From positions 82,155,816 through 82,219,815 of the forward strand of contig NC_133546.1 of the NCBI RefSeq assembly GCF_048773025.1: DNA of 64,000 bases, read 5' to 3'. This DNA comes from Camelus bactrianus (Eukaryota > Chordata > Mammalia > Artiodactyla > Camelidae). The translations under genes were made by a program, and so were the position numbers. The notes beneath the pieces are model-generated. The model had not been told where the DNA came from. It did not search any database and saw nothing but the letters and a program-made list of their open reading frames with translations. Each line of letters starts with the position of its first letter. The first letter of the stretch is position 1. Of the stretch, positions 48,956-61,150 are shown one piece after another.

Positions 48956-49624
48956 GAAGGAGACTTGTAAGATACTTTTGTCATGATATATAATCTTATG
49001 GAGACCATAAACTCAATTTTGGGAAGGGGAATAGGAAGACACAAAGCAGCAGTTCCCAGGAAGGGAAATGATCCTAAAATTAAATTCATAAATGGTTTCC
49101 AAGCAAAGAACAAATCCAGGGTGTTGCCAGAAAAGAAAAGAAAAAAGATGGAGGGGTCAAATATGAAATGAAGGACATGACTGAAGATTCTTTTCCTTAA
49201 ACCTCAGAATCATTATGGTTGCATCCTTGGAGTATGACATAATCAGAAAAAGACTCTCTGAGGAGATACAGTATGTATCATAGATGCTTTCAAACAATTG
49301 GGCTTCTGGAAAGTTTAAGGGAGTTTTTCCTCAGACTTCTCAGCAAAAACCCAACGTAGAAATAGGGCTACATTGAAAGGATTTGTGGGTTCAGCATTGT
49401 TGAGCCTTGATGAAGCTCACCTCAGAAGGCTTAGACCAAATTGGAGGGTATTTGTGCTAATGAAGAGCTACAGGGGAACCTGTTGATCCTGCCCTGGCAC
49501 TCCCATGCATGACTATACTTTCATACATTTTTCCTTACCACTTTATTCTCTTATCTATTTTTACCCTTTGTTTTTCTTTCTTTTCTCATTTCTTCACCCC
49601 TTTTTGGACAGTTTTGTGTAAGTA
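48956..49624. other. Unclassified DNA
   Basis: 49006-49049 resembles the outer end of the dispersed repeat at about 21745-21790 (minus strand). The rest is not recognised, and broken coding-like runs near 49215-49480 could not be assigned. Confidence 0.4.
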
Positions 49625-49830
49625 ATGGACAGAGGACAGGCCTTGGAGTCAGAGAGCTTGCATCTGAGACTAAGCTCTAGAACCAAGCTAAGTGACCTAG
49701 AATATGTTAAGTCTAATCTCTTCACTTGCATAAATGTAGGAATAATATCTAATTTACTGTGTGATCATGAGGATTAGACATAGTAAGTGTACTTCCTTAA
49801 AGGTAGAAAGTGTCCAATAAGAGTGGCTGT
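49625..49830 (+). mobile_element. MIR SINE
   Basis: MIR layout: 'ccttggagtcagagagcttg', 'taagtgacctagaat', 'aatctcttcacttgcataaatg', 'atgaggattagacatag' and 'gtgtccaataagagtgg'. Confidence 0.7.
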
Positions 49831-50559
49831 TATATTGTTTTTATTACTGTTGCTACAATTTTGTTTATGTGGTTGATTTGGGTTCTTGGAGCAGCTGTTA
49901 GTAAACTCTACACTGAGTTTCTTTACTCTACATACTCTTTAATATGATTATTTTTATGAGGTTGATTTTGATAGCTGATATTGAACTCTCTTAGTCTCTT
50001 TACAGCAGAGTATCCATCCCAAGATGCTTTGAGTGCTGGCTTCTAGAAATGCTTACATGATCTCCCTTGAGAAATGCCTGGGAACTTGCATCCTCCTATG
50101 TCTCCACTTCTCTAAAGATTTCTTCTCAGAGGATTCAAGCAACAAATCATCTACAGGAATTGCCATCTTAGGCTTTGCTTCTAACATACTAACATTAGAA
50201 AATTATTTTTTAATTTTTATTTTTAATACTACAAATATATCTTAGGCCTTCCACTAGCAACCAAAGATACAGCAAGCCTTCAGTTAAAGAGAATGCTAAT
50301 CTATACTGTATCAGTTTCCCCTTCCTGGCTCCACTTCTGGCACGATGGTTTGCAACTCAGTATCACTCCTCAAAAAAACTGATGAAAACTATTTTAAAAA
50401 CACATTTAAAAATAGTTGGCCTTATGAGCATACACAAATGGAAATGCCGCTACAGATATACAGCAAATGAGGACACATTTACTCAAGAATATTTACTAAA
50501 GCTCCATAAAATGATGAGTCTTTAGTATTTGAAGATCTGCACTTTTCCCATCTCCACTC
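49831..50559. other. Intergenic DNA
   Basis: Nothing recognised. Confidence 0.4.
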
Positions 50560-53370
50560 ATTGAGCTGAGAACTCCACCCAGACTTGTACAACCAAGAAC
50601 ACAAGTTTTTGACTCCCCCCAGGTCCTGGTTGGAGGGTTGTCTTCCTGGGAAGGACATGACATTAGCATTTCTCATACTGCCCCTAGATACTTGTTGCTG
50701 AGGCAAAGTTCTGTACTACTGCAGCCAACAGGTGGGGGCCCCATTCTTCCACCACGTTTCCTCTCATGAGAGAAAGGTTCTACCTTGGGCATGGTAGGAC
50801 ATTGAGATCCCAATTGCTATTGACTCAGCTCATAGGACAGGGGCTTGTGCCAAGGGAGACAAGCCAAGGACACCTGGGGCTCTTGCCCATATATCCACTG
50901 AGCACTTACTTCTTCAAACTGGGCTGTCACTTAGAATTGACCTATTGTTCCTTACTCCAGCACCAGAGTTGTGGCTCAGAGATTTTCCCTGGGAGGAAAG
51001 GCAGACCATAGAACAGAGAGTTCAAATTATCTCCCCAAAGGAGCCAACTTTATTTGCAACAGCATATGAAGTTCAAATCTAAGTGTGCTTTCAAAAACAG
51101 TAGAAGTGTTGGTGAGAGGCAATGGGGAGGAGACTGATAAAATCCTTGAAGATACAGGCTAAATGATAAGCCAACTAGTTGCTGGAGAAAAATAAGAAAC
51201 CAGCTGCAAGAACTAGAGTCTGAATAAATTTCAAACTTTGACCATCAGGAACTGTCCCTTCATAGCAGCCTGAATTTGACTGGATTAGGGTGTAAATAAT
51301 TTATTCTCCAGGGCATTGTTATGAACAATAGAGCTTTTAACCAGCAGTTAGTGGAGTTTCATAGGTTAGTGTGGTCAGGTAACTAGACAAACACTGCCTA
51401 AGTCCTGCTAAAACCTTGTTATCCCAAAGTGGCTGGGCATGTCCAAGGATGAATCCCTGAGGAAAAACATCAGAGGCTTTACCCTGTGTCTGTTTAGGGG
51501 ATAGAGGAGGAAGACAAGGGAATGGACAACACTAAAATAATCCAGTTAGTCTTTAAACAAGTAAACAAGCTAACAACAATGACAAGCACTGAAAGAGGGG
51601 AGAGATGAAGCCAGTACCCAAAGTTGCTGCAATATCTAAAATGTTCATTTTCCAAAAAATATGAGACATGCAAAATAAGCAGGAAATTATGGCCTAGATA
51701 CCAGAAGAATAGCAGGCAATAAAGCCACCTGCAGGAGAGACCAGATGTGAGAAAAGAAGACATTATAAATATGTTCAAAGAAACAAAGAAAACCATGATT
51801 TTAGAAGTAAAGCATGATGACAGTGTCACATCACATAGAGAACATTAATAAAGAGACAGAAATTATTAAAAATAACCAAATGGGAATTTTGGAACTGAAA
51901 GGAGCAATAACTGAAATTTAAAAATTCACTAGATGGAATCAATAATACACTTAAATGGGCAGAAAGTAAAAGTACTTAAGAATAGATCAATAGAAATTAT
52001 GCAATCCAAGAACAGAGTGAAAAAAGAATGAAGAAAAAATGAGCAAAGTCTCATAGAAATGTGGGACACTATTGTATACCAACAGACATTTAAAGGCAGC
52101 ACCAGAAGAACAGAGAAGGAAAGGAGCAGAAAAATATTTGAAAAATTAGTGGCTAAAAAATTCCCATTTCCTAAAAAATTTAAATCTACATATCCAGGAA
52201 GTTCAACAAACTGCAAGTAGGATAAACTCAAAAAGACCCATGAATAGACACATAGTAAAAATGCCAAACAAAATCTTGAAGGCAGCAAGAGGAAAATGAC
52301 ATCTTGCTTAAGGAAACTCCTATAAGATTAACTGTTGACTTATCATCAGAAACAATAGAGGGCTGAAGGCAATAGGATAACCTATTCTCAGCCCTCAAAT
52401 TTTAAAAGTTCTTAATCAAGAATCATATGTCCAGCAAAATTATCATTTAAAAATGAAGATGAAATAAAAAGACATTTGGAAAACAAAATCTGAAGGAATC
52501 TGCTGCCAGTAGACCTACCTTACAAGACATACTAAAGTTAGTTCTTCAGGCTGAAAGCAAGTGACCCAAGACAGTAATTTGAATACACACACACACAAAA
52601 CAAAGAACACTGATAAAGGTAATTATGCAATTATAAAGGAGTATAATTGCCTATTTCTTATCCTTTCTTATCTTGTTTAAAAATCATAAAGCAGTATACA
52701 TTTAATTGTATTTGTGGGCATTTAACATACAGAAATGTAATATATTTTCCAATAGCAGGGCAAAGAGGTTGGTGAGAACAAACCAACATTGGGTTAAGAA
52801 TTGACTCCAGATGTTTCACTTGAATCCAAAGGAACAAATGCATAGAACCTGAAATGGAAAGAAGGCTAATATGAGAAAAATTATACATATAACATAAAAA
52901 TTGTGTTCTACACTGGAAACTGACACAACACTGGAAACTGACTATAACTCAATTAAAAAAAAAGAAAAAAGTTATACATATAAACTTGCTCTCTTTTCTC
53001 CTCTCAGCTTCTTTAAAAGACATAAAATTACATAAAGGAATAATAATTATAATGATGTATTTTTGGGCTTATAACATGCATAGAGATAATACCTATGACA
53101 AGAATACCACAGTAAGAAAGAAAAGAGAGTAGAGCTATATGGGAATGCTGTTTCTACATTCTCTGAAATTGCTGGTGTAATTGTGAAACTGTTTATGATA
53201 AGACATATATGGTAAGGCCTAAAGCAATCACTAAGTAAATAACTAAAAATATATAGCAAGAAAATCATTAAAGAAGTTAAAAAGTAATATTAGAAAATAT
53301 TCAATTAATGAAAAAGTAAACAGTAATGCCAAAAAAAGACTTGAGGTGTAGAGAAAATAATAACTTAAAT
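50560..53370 (+). mobile_element. HAL1 (L1-derived, ORF1-only LINE), near full length
   Basis: 5'-UTR-like sequence with 'gacacctggggctcttgccc', 'gcagaccatagaacagagag' and 'aggagccaactttatttgcaac' (50590-51480). An ORF1 region follows with 'aacaatagagggctgaaggc', 'catatgtccagcaaaattatc' and 'gtagacctaccttacaagacat' (to about 52560), then an A-rich 3' UTR. There is no ORF2 between them, as expected of HAL1. ORF1 is riddled with stops. An L1 tail is inserted at 52893-52971. Confidence 0.75.
52893..52971 (+). mobile_element. 79-bp L1 3'-tail insertion in HAL1
   Basis: Only the L1 tail (ACTGGAAACTGACACAAC, then ACTGACTATAACTCAATT and an A-rich end) is present, between perfect 12-bp target duplications TTATACATATAA at 52881-52892 and 52972-52983. 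The tail contains an internal repeat of CACTGGAAACTGAC. Confidence 0.9.
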
Positions 53371-53387
53371 GAGAAATGTAAATCCTA

Positions 53388-53530
53388 TTGTTTTGCTTAG
53401 TTTTGTTTTTATGAACTCTGGATACAAGTCCCTTATCAGATATATTATTTGTGAATATTTTCTACCATTTTGTGGGTTGTCTTTTCATTTTCTTAACATT
53501 ACTTTTTCAATTAATGCTATGTCTCTCTCT
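53388..53530 (-). mobile_element. L1 ORF2 fragment
   Basis: 'ctctggatacaagtcccttatcag', 'tttgtgaatattttctacc' and 'tgtgggttgtcttttcattttc' are reverse-complement L1 ORF2. A (TC)n and (T)n tract follows to about 53550. Confidence 0.8.
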
Positions 53531-53550
53531 CTCTCTCTTTTTTTTTTTTA

Positions 53551-53934
53551 CTTAAAATGAATCAAAGCAAACGCAACATGTGTACAAATCTATAGATAAA
53601 GCTGCTCTGGAAAAAAACGCATAAATACATGGCAAAGAAATGAGACTTGGCATTTTAATGCTGATCATGCCATCCTCAGTGCCATAACACCAAATCTGTG
53701 CTTGCAACACAGTAAACTATGTGTATCTGCTATACCCTACTTCTCAAATCCAGGACTTATGAACTCAAATCAGAATTTGCCATCAAATCTCAAACTTGAA
53801 TTCCTGTACTAGGAATGTCTCCAGTAGAGAGCACTAATGCTTTTTGAATATTCGGTGTAAGTAGCTTTAATTGAGATAAGGCCTAGGAAGGAGTTACAAC
53901 CATTTCCCATTCCCATATATCTGGGTACACAAGA
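53551..53934. other. Intergenic DNA
   Basis: Nothing recognised. Confidence 0.4.
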
Positions 53935-54080
53935 CATAGGCATTTATTCCATATCCATTAACAGTTTACAGAGCACCCACTGTCCCCAGGCACCACATTA
54001 GGCCTTGGGATCCTGAGGAGAAAAAGATACACTCTTACCCTCAAGGAATTTGGCCTAGTAAAGAAGACTGTCTCAATCCC
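53935..54080. mobile_element. L2-like fragment
   Basis: 'catttattccatatcc', 'gagcacccactgtccccaggcacc', 'ccttgggatcctgaggag' and 'cttaccctcaaggaatttgg' follow the L2-type layout. Confidence 0.5.
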
Positions 54081-54219
54081 CTAATAACATCTCCTTGCAT
54101 CAATCAAGGAAAGCATTTACTAATCATGCACTTTCCTATCACAAACTACATACATATATGTAGAAAAGCACATGGACTGTAAGCATTTGCAAACAGTAGG
54201 TTCAGGAGGGCCTTAGAGA

Positions 54220-54500
54220 AAATCTAGTCAAAATCTCTCATTTTATACCTGGAAAATTTAAACCCAGAGTGGATAAGTGACTTACCCACGATCACGACAA
54301 GAGCTAAGATTAATATGGCACTTCCTATACGCCTAGAACTGCTCTAACAGTATTGTTTATTTAATCCTCACCACAACTCATTTTTGAAATACAAAACTAA
54401 GGCACAGAGAAATTAATTAACAACAAAAATCAAACAGCTCACAAGGGCAAAGTCAGGATTTGAATCTAAGTAGTCTTGCTCCAGAATCCATACTTTTAGT
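54220..54500 (-). mobile_element. MIR SINE fragments
   Basis: 'cattttatacctggaaaatttaaaccc' and 'aagtgacttacccacgatcac', then 'cctagaactgctctaacag', 'atttaatcctcaccacaac' and 'caggatttgaatctaag'. All are reverse-complement MIR; two partial copies side by side are likely. Confidence 0.65.
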
Positions 54501-54954
54501 CACCATGCTATATTTAAGTAGCTATGTCTAAAGGCAGTCATGATTTTCTGACTCATGTTTTTACATTGTCTTGTTATTTTATACTGTCAGGGTTTCCAGC
54601 ATCTCTAGAACCCATTGGTCAAAAATTATCAAAGAAATCTCAAGATATTATGGTACTTCAAAGTCACAAGATCCTCGATTTGGGGAAAATGGCTCAATTC
54701 AACATGGATGTATATGTTACCAGAAGGTGAAGATGAAGACATGCACAGACATGAGAAATATAATAAGTAATCTTGTAATAAGTATTCTTTTATCTTACTT
54801 TGACAAATGTTGCCACTTGTGTCTCATTTCCTTGTCTTCCTGAATCACTTCCATGTACTCCTTCTCACTTCCAAATCCCAGTCTTTAAGTGTGTTGATTC
54901 TTCAATCAAATAAGAACATGTTAATGTAGACAGAGCTAGGGATTAAATCTTGAG

Positions 54955-55170
54955 AGGACCCTGCACTATACAAGATAGAGAAGATGTGCATTTCAGAAGC
55001 CTCAGACTTCATTTCACCCATTCATTTATTAACTAACAAATATTTACTGCGTACCTGCCATATGCACAACAATGCACTGGGTTCTGGGGATGAGCTAGTC
55101 TATGTGATGGATGTGACCTTTACCCTCCTGAGGTCCACAGTCTTACAGCATTCCTCCAGAGTAAGTTAGG
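54955..55170 (+). repeat. Inverted repeat pair, left arm (L2/MIR-like core)
   Basis: Shares 'cctcagacttcatttcac', 'aacaaatatttactg', 'gatggatgtgacctttaccctcctg' and 'gcattcctccag' with the reverse complement of 56288-56520. The centre resembles an L2-type 'caaatatttattgagcac' block, but the flanks of that block match too. Confidence 0.75.
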
Positions 55171-56287
55171 GATCCATAGTTAAGCACTTGTCAATTCTCA
55201 ACCTGTTGGGCCTCTGAATGATGCCTGAGCTACAGGAGGATGAACAGAATGACTCAGCAAGACTGGGGACTGCTAAGAGATGCTGTCACTCTCAGGTGTG
55301 CAGACTACAGAGGAGAGAGCATGTTATTTTGAAATGACAGTAATACACTGTTTGAGTGATATGCATGAACTATAAAATAGTTTATAAATAGAAATTATTT
55401 GCATTATGATTATGTTTTGTCAGAATGCACACATCTTTTTTTGTGTGTTTGTGTAATTGAGGACCCTGAAGAACAAAATTTTGTATCTGATTATTGAATT
55501 GGTTAAGTAAATTAAGCAAATCCAGGCATTTTATTTGATAATCAAGTTCACTCAAAAATGAAGGTAAAATTATAAAATTTACACCCACTTACATATTTGT
55601 TTCATCCTTTAGTATGCTTCCCCCCTCATTTTTACTTGTAATCAATCTGTCTGTAACTCCCCCAGTTACACAGAGGCCTTTACCAGACACCAAAAGCTGT
55701 TCTGCTCACAAAAACAACAGGCTTCCTTAAGCCTTAAGTTGTTTTTTTTTTTTTTTTAATTTGCCCTTTAGGTCTCAATTTCTCTGAGAAATCTGGGAAG
55801 TCCTCTCCACTTTAGCCCACTCTTTCATCTACCAATGTAAGACCCAACTACTTTTGCCCTTCAATTTTGTAATGAGATAAAGGATGCCTGAGTTATTATC
55901 ATACTGCTCTTTTTCATAAGGTGACCTGGTTACATTCAGCTATTATAAAGCATATTTGAGTCATAGGCTCTGAAACATGTCAATATCCTGTACTAGGAGA
56001 TTTTAATCAGCCCTGAATTTGCTCATATATCCAGCTACATATTTGCCTCTATTTTTTTTTAAATCTTTAAGTTTCTTGAGGGCACATGTTTATTTGTTTT
56101 TATATCCTCCAAAAACAATTTGGTGGAGAGACTGAATTGGAGATAAAGAAGTTAGCAGAGATAAATTAGTAGAATAAGTGGATAATTGGAAGGTGTGCCT
56201 GCATTTGGATACATAGGATTCAGGAGACAAAGCCAAAGAGAACTGTGGTGTGGGGACACACTGGGGTTTGGTTAGTTACTCCCCACT
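55171..56287. other. Spacer between the inverted arms
   Basis: No gene. A (T)17 run lies at about 55741-55758. Confidence 0.45.
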
Positions 56288-56520
56288 GATTTATCATGTC
56301 CAGCCTAACGGTCCCTGGAGGAATGCTTGGAGACTTGTGGACCCCAGGAGTGGAAAGGCCACATCCATCAAATGGGCTAATGTATCCTCAGAAACCAGTC
56401 CAGTGTTTTGCACACAGTAGGCATAGAATAAACATTTGTTGGATGATAAATGAGTGGTAAGATGAAACGAAGTCTGAGATATCTGGAACATGAAATACTC
56501 CTATCTTCTTTTCTGATATA
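56288..56520 (-). repeat. Inverted repeat pair, right arm
   Basis: The minus-strand translation runs parallel to the left arm (HLMDVAFPLLGSTSLQAFL against YVMDVTFTLLRSTVLQHSS), which simply reflects nucleotide identity of about 75 to 80 percent by eye. Confidence 0.75.
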
Positions 56521-56734
56521 GTCCAGGATAGTTACATTAAACACATAGAAAACAGAAACTCCTGCCTAGACTGTTAGTGGCTTGCCCCAGATCTCACTGA
56601 CAGAAGAGCCACCAGCAGAAGCCAAGATACCAATTCTCATACACTTTCTGACTCATATCTCTTTTCCTCTATTTCTAAAATGTTCTGAATCTTGTTCTTT
56701 TACAATTTATATTGATTCTTAAAAATTCTTAACA

Positions 56735-56756
56735 AACTATATATATGTGTGTATAT

Positions 56757-56787
<31 letters not shown>

Positions 56788-56797
56788 TACATGTGCA
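56735..56797 (+). repeat. TA/(CA)n microsatellite
   Basis: TATATGTG units are followed by about twelve CA units. Confidence 0.93.
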
Positions 56798-59700
56798 TAC
56801 ATATTATGTCCTAGTCTTAGAGAATCAGTTAATGTTAGAATTGAAGTTCAGTATTAAATGTGTATTACAATTAACAGATAGCCTAATATTAGGCCAAGAA
56901 ACACATATGCACAAATACATACTCACACAGTCATTGAGGAAAAAAAGATGGGAGGGGCATGGAATCAAGGTCTAGCTGGTATTAGACCTGGGTTACTTCA
57001 AATCAAATAAATGAAAAAGTTGACTATGAGGAACCTCAGAAACCAGCTGCTTTCACAGTATCAGGAAAACTTTTGCCCAGATTTCAACATGGTCCAGGGA
57101 ACACAGATTGAATTCTTACAGGGATCCCAGCAAGCACTGTCTCAGTCACTAGCAGAACCCATCAGGGCGTTTTTTATATCACTTCACAGGAGCTAAGGAG
57201 CACTAACTCTGCTTTAATTCTAAGCTTTCAGTCTGGCTTCACTTGCAAATATTTTCTTAGAGGTCTTCATTTTATGGATGGGAAAGAGACAATAGTCAAT
57301 AACTGGCTGGCTCCTGTGTGGCAGATTCCAATATGGGACCCAGATGACAGTACATATTCTTTAAATGGGATGCATGGGAAACTTTCAAAGAAATATTTGG
57401 ACATTTTCCAAGAAGACAGATTAGCTGGAGATGGCGGGCATCCTGCTGCAGGAAATCGTGTTTTTCCCTTGAAGAAGAGCCTGGAAGATCACCTTCCTAA
57501 CACTTGTCATAAAAGGAAGGGATGTCATATAGTTAAGGCAGAGGGTCAATCAGCACAGTGGGCTGAGAACACAGAGTAATTGGTCGTGAATATTTAAGAC
57601 TGGGACCATGATATGGGATCAGCTCACACAGAAGTGCACAGCTGGCCTTGCACAATTACAGTTTCTAGTCAAGCTACCTTATTCCAAAAACACTTGCAAT
57701 GTCTACCTCATCCTGTCCTTGGACTTCTCACCACTGAGCTCATTCTCAGGGGTCATTCTCAGAATTTCTCCCAGGCCCGAGGAGAGCTCACGTTAAAACT
57801 CTGCAACCAGGAGATTGGAAAGGTCAGGAAAACATGGTGAAGTCTTTGATCAAAAATAAATAAAAATTCTTCATCAATGATAATATGCTCAATCATACAC
57901 AGCTGAACCAGCAGGATGACTTTCTGAGAATGCAAAGCCATAAATGCCTTCTCACTTTTGTTCTTTTCTTCTGACCTGATGTCTCAGTAGGACTAACAAA
58001 CTTGAACCCTGGTGTTGAGAAAATATTGCAAAGTAGTGTTTCAATTGAGCACTGTAAAGCTAGCCAAACTTTCCCAGACCCATGTTCCTATGCTCCTCCT
58101 TCAACCCTGCGTGGCCCACCAACCTCTCCTCCCCTTTCAGGTGCTGCATGCTTCCCCTGTAGATTACATACTTCTGAGAAAAGGAATAATGATTCCTGTT
58201 TACCTTCGTATTCTGCCTCACCTCTCCAGAACTCCAGTGCTTTCTTTTATACACTGTAGACTTTCAATGTTTTAATTAATTTAAAGAAATAGAGAATTTT
58301 CCATTATCAGAAATAATTTTATAATACAGAATTGGAAAATAACTGTTAATACTGGATAATATTCTGTCTTCCATTAATCATAAAAATTTTCTCATGACAC
58401 AGAGAAATCTGAACTCTTATCAAGGCAACCACATGGAGCAGAGATGATGACACTCAGAGTCTCTCTTTTTTAATTTTTTTTTTTTTATTTTTTGGTTTGG
58501 TTTGGGTTTTATTGTTTTGTTTTGTTTTTCAGGGAATCAACTCAGAAAGGCCCTGCCAAACCTAGGAGTGAGTTGATTGCTCCATGTAGGTCATGCAGTT
58601 CAATAACACAATTTGTAGTGATCCTTTCATTTCTGTTATTTGTGACTCTGCTTGTGCCATTGGGCAGAGGAACCAGCCACATTGCTGCTCACAGTCATCT
58701 CCTTTATCATATGTATGTGAGGAGCCTACCAATAGATATTGCCCCAAACCAATGGGATGCTGTAGAAAACAGAGTATTTCTATGTCTTTTTCTTCTGGAT
58801 TTTCTCAGGTTACCAGAAAGAGATTGACTGAGCCCTGAGGGTGGATTGGTCATTTTAAGACAATATTTGGGGCAGATAAGGCAAACATATAGAATTTAGG
58901 TCTTTCTAAATTTTACTTCTCTTTCATGAGTCTCTTTCTGATTATTATCACCTGCACTGATCCATCTCTTCATGTAAGTAGTACTTGGTTGTTTTCTATG
59001 TGTTCAACTAAGTTCTGAGCTGCTTGAGGTCAGAAACCAATATTGATGCTTTTTTGATATTGTGCTTGATATCTAGCATACTGATGGGCACAGAATGAGT
59101 GCTTAATAATTATGATGAGACTTCTAAACACAATTTTACACTTTGGCAAATTTGGCTGTGGAAATAGTGACTGAGTCTTTTAGAATTTTCTATGAACAGA
59201 ATAATAAATATATATAGGAAATTTATAAAATATAGATGGGAAATAAAATACAGCAGCATCTTTCAGAGACACAGCTTCTCTTTCCTTTCTCTTTCCAGAT
59301 CCATGCAGGTGACAGATCTTTCTCTGTCCACCTCTGATGGAGACTACATTCTTTACTGTCCAGTAGCATATTCCCTTTGATTGTCTCTTAGGTATGCAGA
59401 ATTGCGAGCATATTCAAACTTTCCTTCTTTCCTTCTGTCAAATTCTTGTCAGCAGTTTTACACACACACACACACTTACCCCACCACCAATCTTTTGCAG
59501 ATTATAAGCAGGAGGTCTTTAGGCTTCTGCCTAAGAGTGTGGATTTTGCAGATTGGTGGGCCTGGGTTTGAACTTTACATGATCACTTTGAATAAGTTTC
59601 TAGATTAGTTAAAATTAGCTGCCAGTTACAGAGACTGCAAAGAACAGTGGCATAAACAAAGTGATGTTTGTTTCTCTTTCACATTAAAAAATTTTCTAGA

Positions 59701-60434
59701 GAGACAATCCAGAACTGGTATTATGATTTCACAAATCTCCTGAGGCTTAGGCTGGTTCCACCTTTTAGTTTTGCTAAACATCAGATGAGGCCCTCAATCT
59801 CATGGCCCTAGATGGAGCTTTATCCATCACATGCAATGTAGAAAGGAGGAAGGAAGGAAAGGAAGGAGACAGAGGAAGGCAAGCATCTATGGTCTCTTAA
59901 GGAAATTTCTCAGAGGCTGTCATACACTTCCTGTTACATTTCATTGACCAGAATTTAGTATTGTGACCTCACTAAGCTGGAATAGAGACTGGGGAATGTT
60001 GTCCTTATTCCAGACAATACTCAGCTGAAATGTGGGCGGTTCACATCCTTAGAAAGAAAGGGGGAAAGGAGCATCGGAGTAGCCAAATACCAGTTATTCT
60101 ATACCACTTTTTTCTTGACTGTTATTACCCATCTCACAGGAGTCTTAGGATTAAAATAAATGTTACTATGAAAGCATCTAATACAGTATATAGCATAAAA
60201 CAAGCTTTCGGTTAATGTTAGTTAATATCCCTCCTTATTCTTTTTTGTGAATTTTCTCATTTCCCTTATACCCCATCATTGGCATCCAAATTCTATTTTA
60301 AATACTTGCCCCAGTTGATGGTACTAAGCTGTAGTCTTGTACCTTTTCATAAGAGGGAGCAACAAATACATTATTATTCAATGTCAGCATTTATTTTTTA
60401 GCTTAAAGTTTGGCTTAGATTTAAGACATAGCTC
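56798..60434. other. Intergenic DNA, no gene supported
   Basis: Many frames of 60 to 111 codons, overlapping on both strands, without recognisable domains. Low-complexity spots: a T-rich tract at about 58467-58530, (CA)n at 59458-59474 and GGAA-rich at 59845-59880. 59600-60000 has the general look of an old transposon-type repeat, but I could not assign it. Confidence 0.4.
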
Positions 60435-60600
60435 TTGAAATCAAATAGACCTAGATGTGAATCCTGGCTCTGCCTCTTAGTCAGTGTCTAACCCCAGCCT
60501 CTTGCTCCCTCCATTTCTTCATCTGTGACCTGGGGTAAGATTCAGATATGAGGATTAAATGAAAATAATAGAGAGAGAGCGCCTGACAAAGTAAGTGGTA
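60435..60600 (+). mobile_element. MIR SINE
   Basis: 'gacctagatgtgaatcctggctctgcctcttag', 'catttcttcatctgtgacctgggg' and 'gatatgaggattaaatga' are clear MIR blocks. Confidence 0.85.
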
Positions 60601-60934
60601 GTTTTTCTTATCTTTTTAAATTTGGCCTAATCTGGGTGAACCTTCTTGAAAATGAACTCTTATTCCATTAAAAAAAAAAAAGTTTTAAAATTGGTCATCT
60701 CCATACATATCCAAATGAGTGTTGTTAAATTGTTAGTCAAACCTTTTGATAATTGTCTCCAAAATCAGTTTAAACCCAAATAGAAGCAAAGTCTTTCTTG
60801 TATTTTTTTAAAGAAAAAAACAGCATAGCTGAGCCTTAACCTTATTTAGCCTTGATTTGAATGATTTTTTGCAGATCCACTCTTAGAAGCAGAAACATTT
60901 CCACCAATGAGTATATTCCATAGCATCTTTCCCC
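60601..60934. other. Intergenic DNA
   Basis: (A)12 at about 60670. Nothing else. Confidence 0.4.
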
Positions 60935-61150
60935 CAGTGGCTAGTTGTTAAGCCCCTACTGTGTCCCAGAAGCTATGCTAGTTTCTGGGGACATATTGGT
61001 AAGCAGAAATGCACATGGTCCCTGCTGCTGTGGAAGTCGCAGTTACTGAGGGAGACAGGTGAATCAATCACTGAAAATAAATGAAAAATTGCCATTATTA
61101 AAGTTGTTAGGAAGGAGACATACCAGTGCTGTGAAAGTATGTGCGAACAT
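60935..61150 (+). mobile_element. L2-like fragment
   Basis: 'aagcccctactgtgtcccagaagctatgctag', 'ctggggacatattggtaagcag' and 'tggtccctgctgctgtggaag' follow the L2 layout. Confidence 0.6.

Noticed and set aside
51494-52288. Two hydrophobic minus-strand frames (111 and 119 codons) that look like membrane proteins
   Set aside because: They are antisense to the A-rich HAL1 ORF1; T-rich codons give false transmembrane-like sequence.
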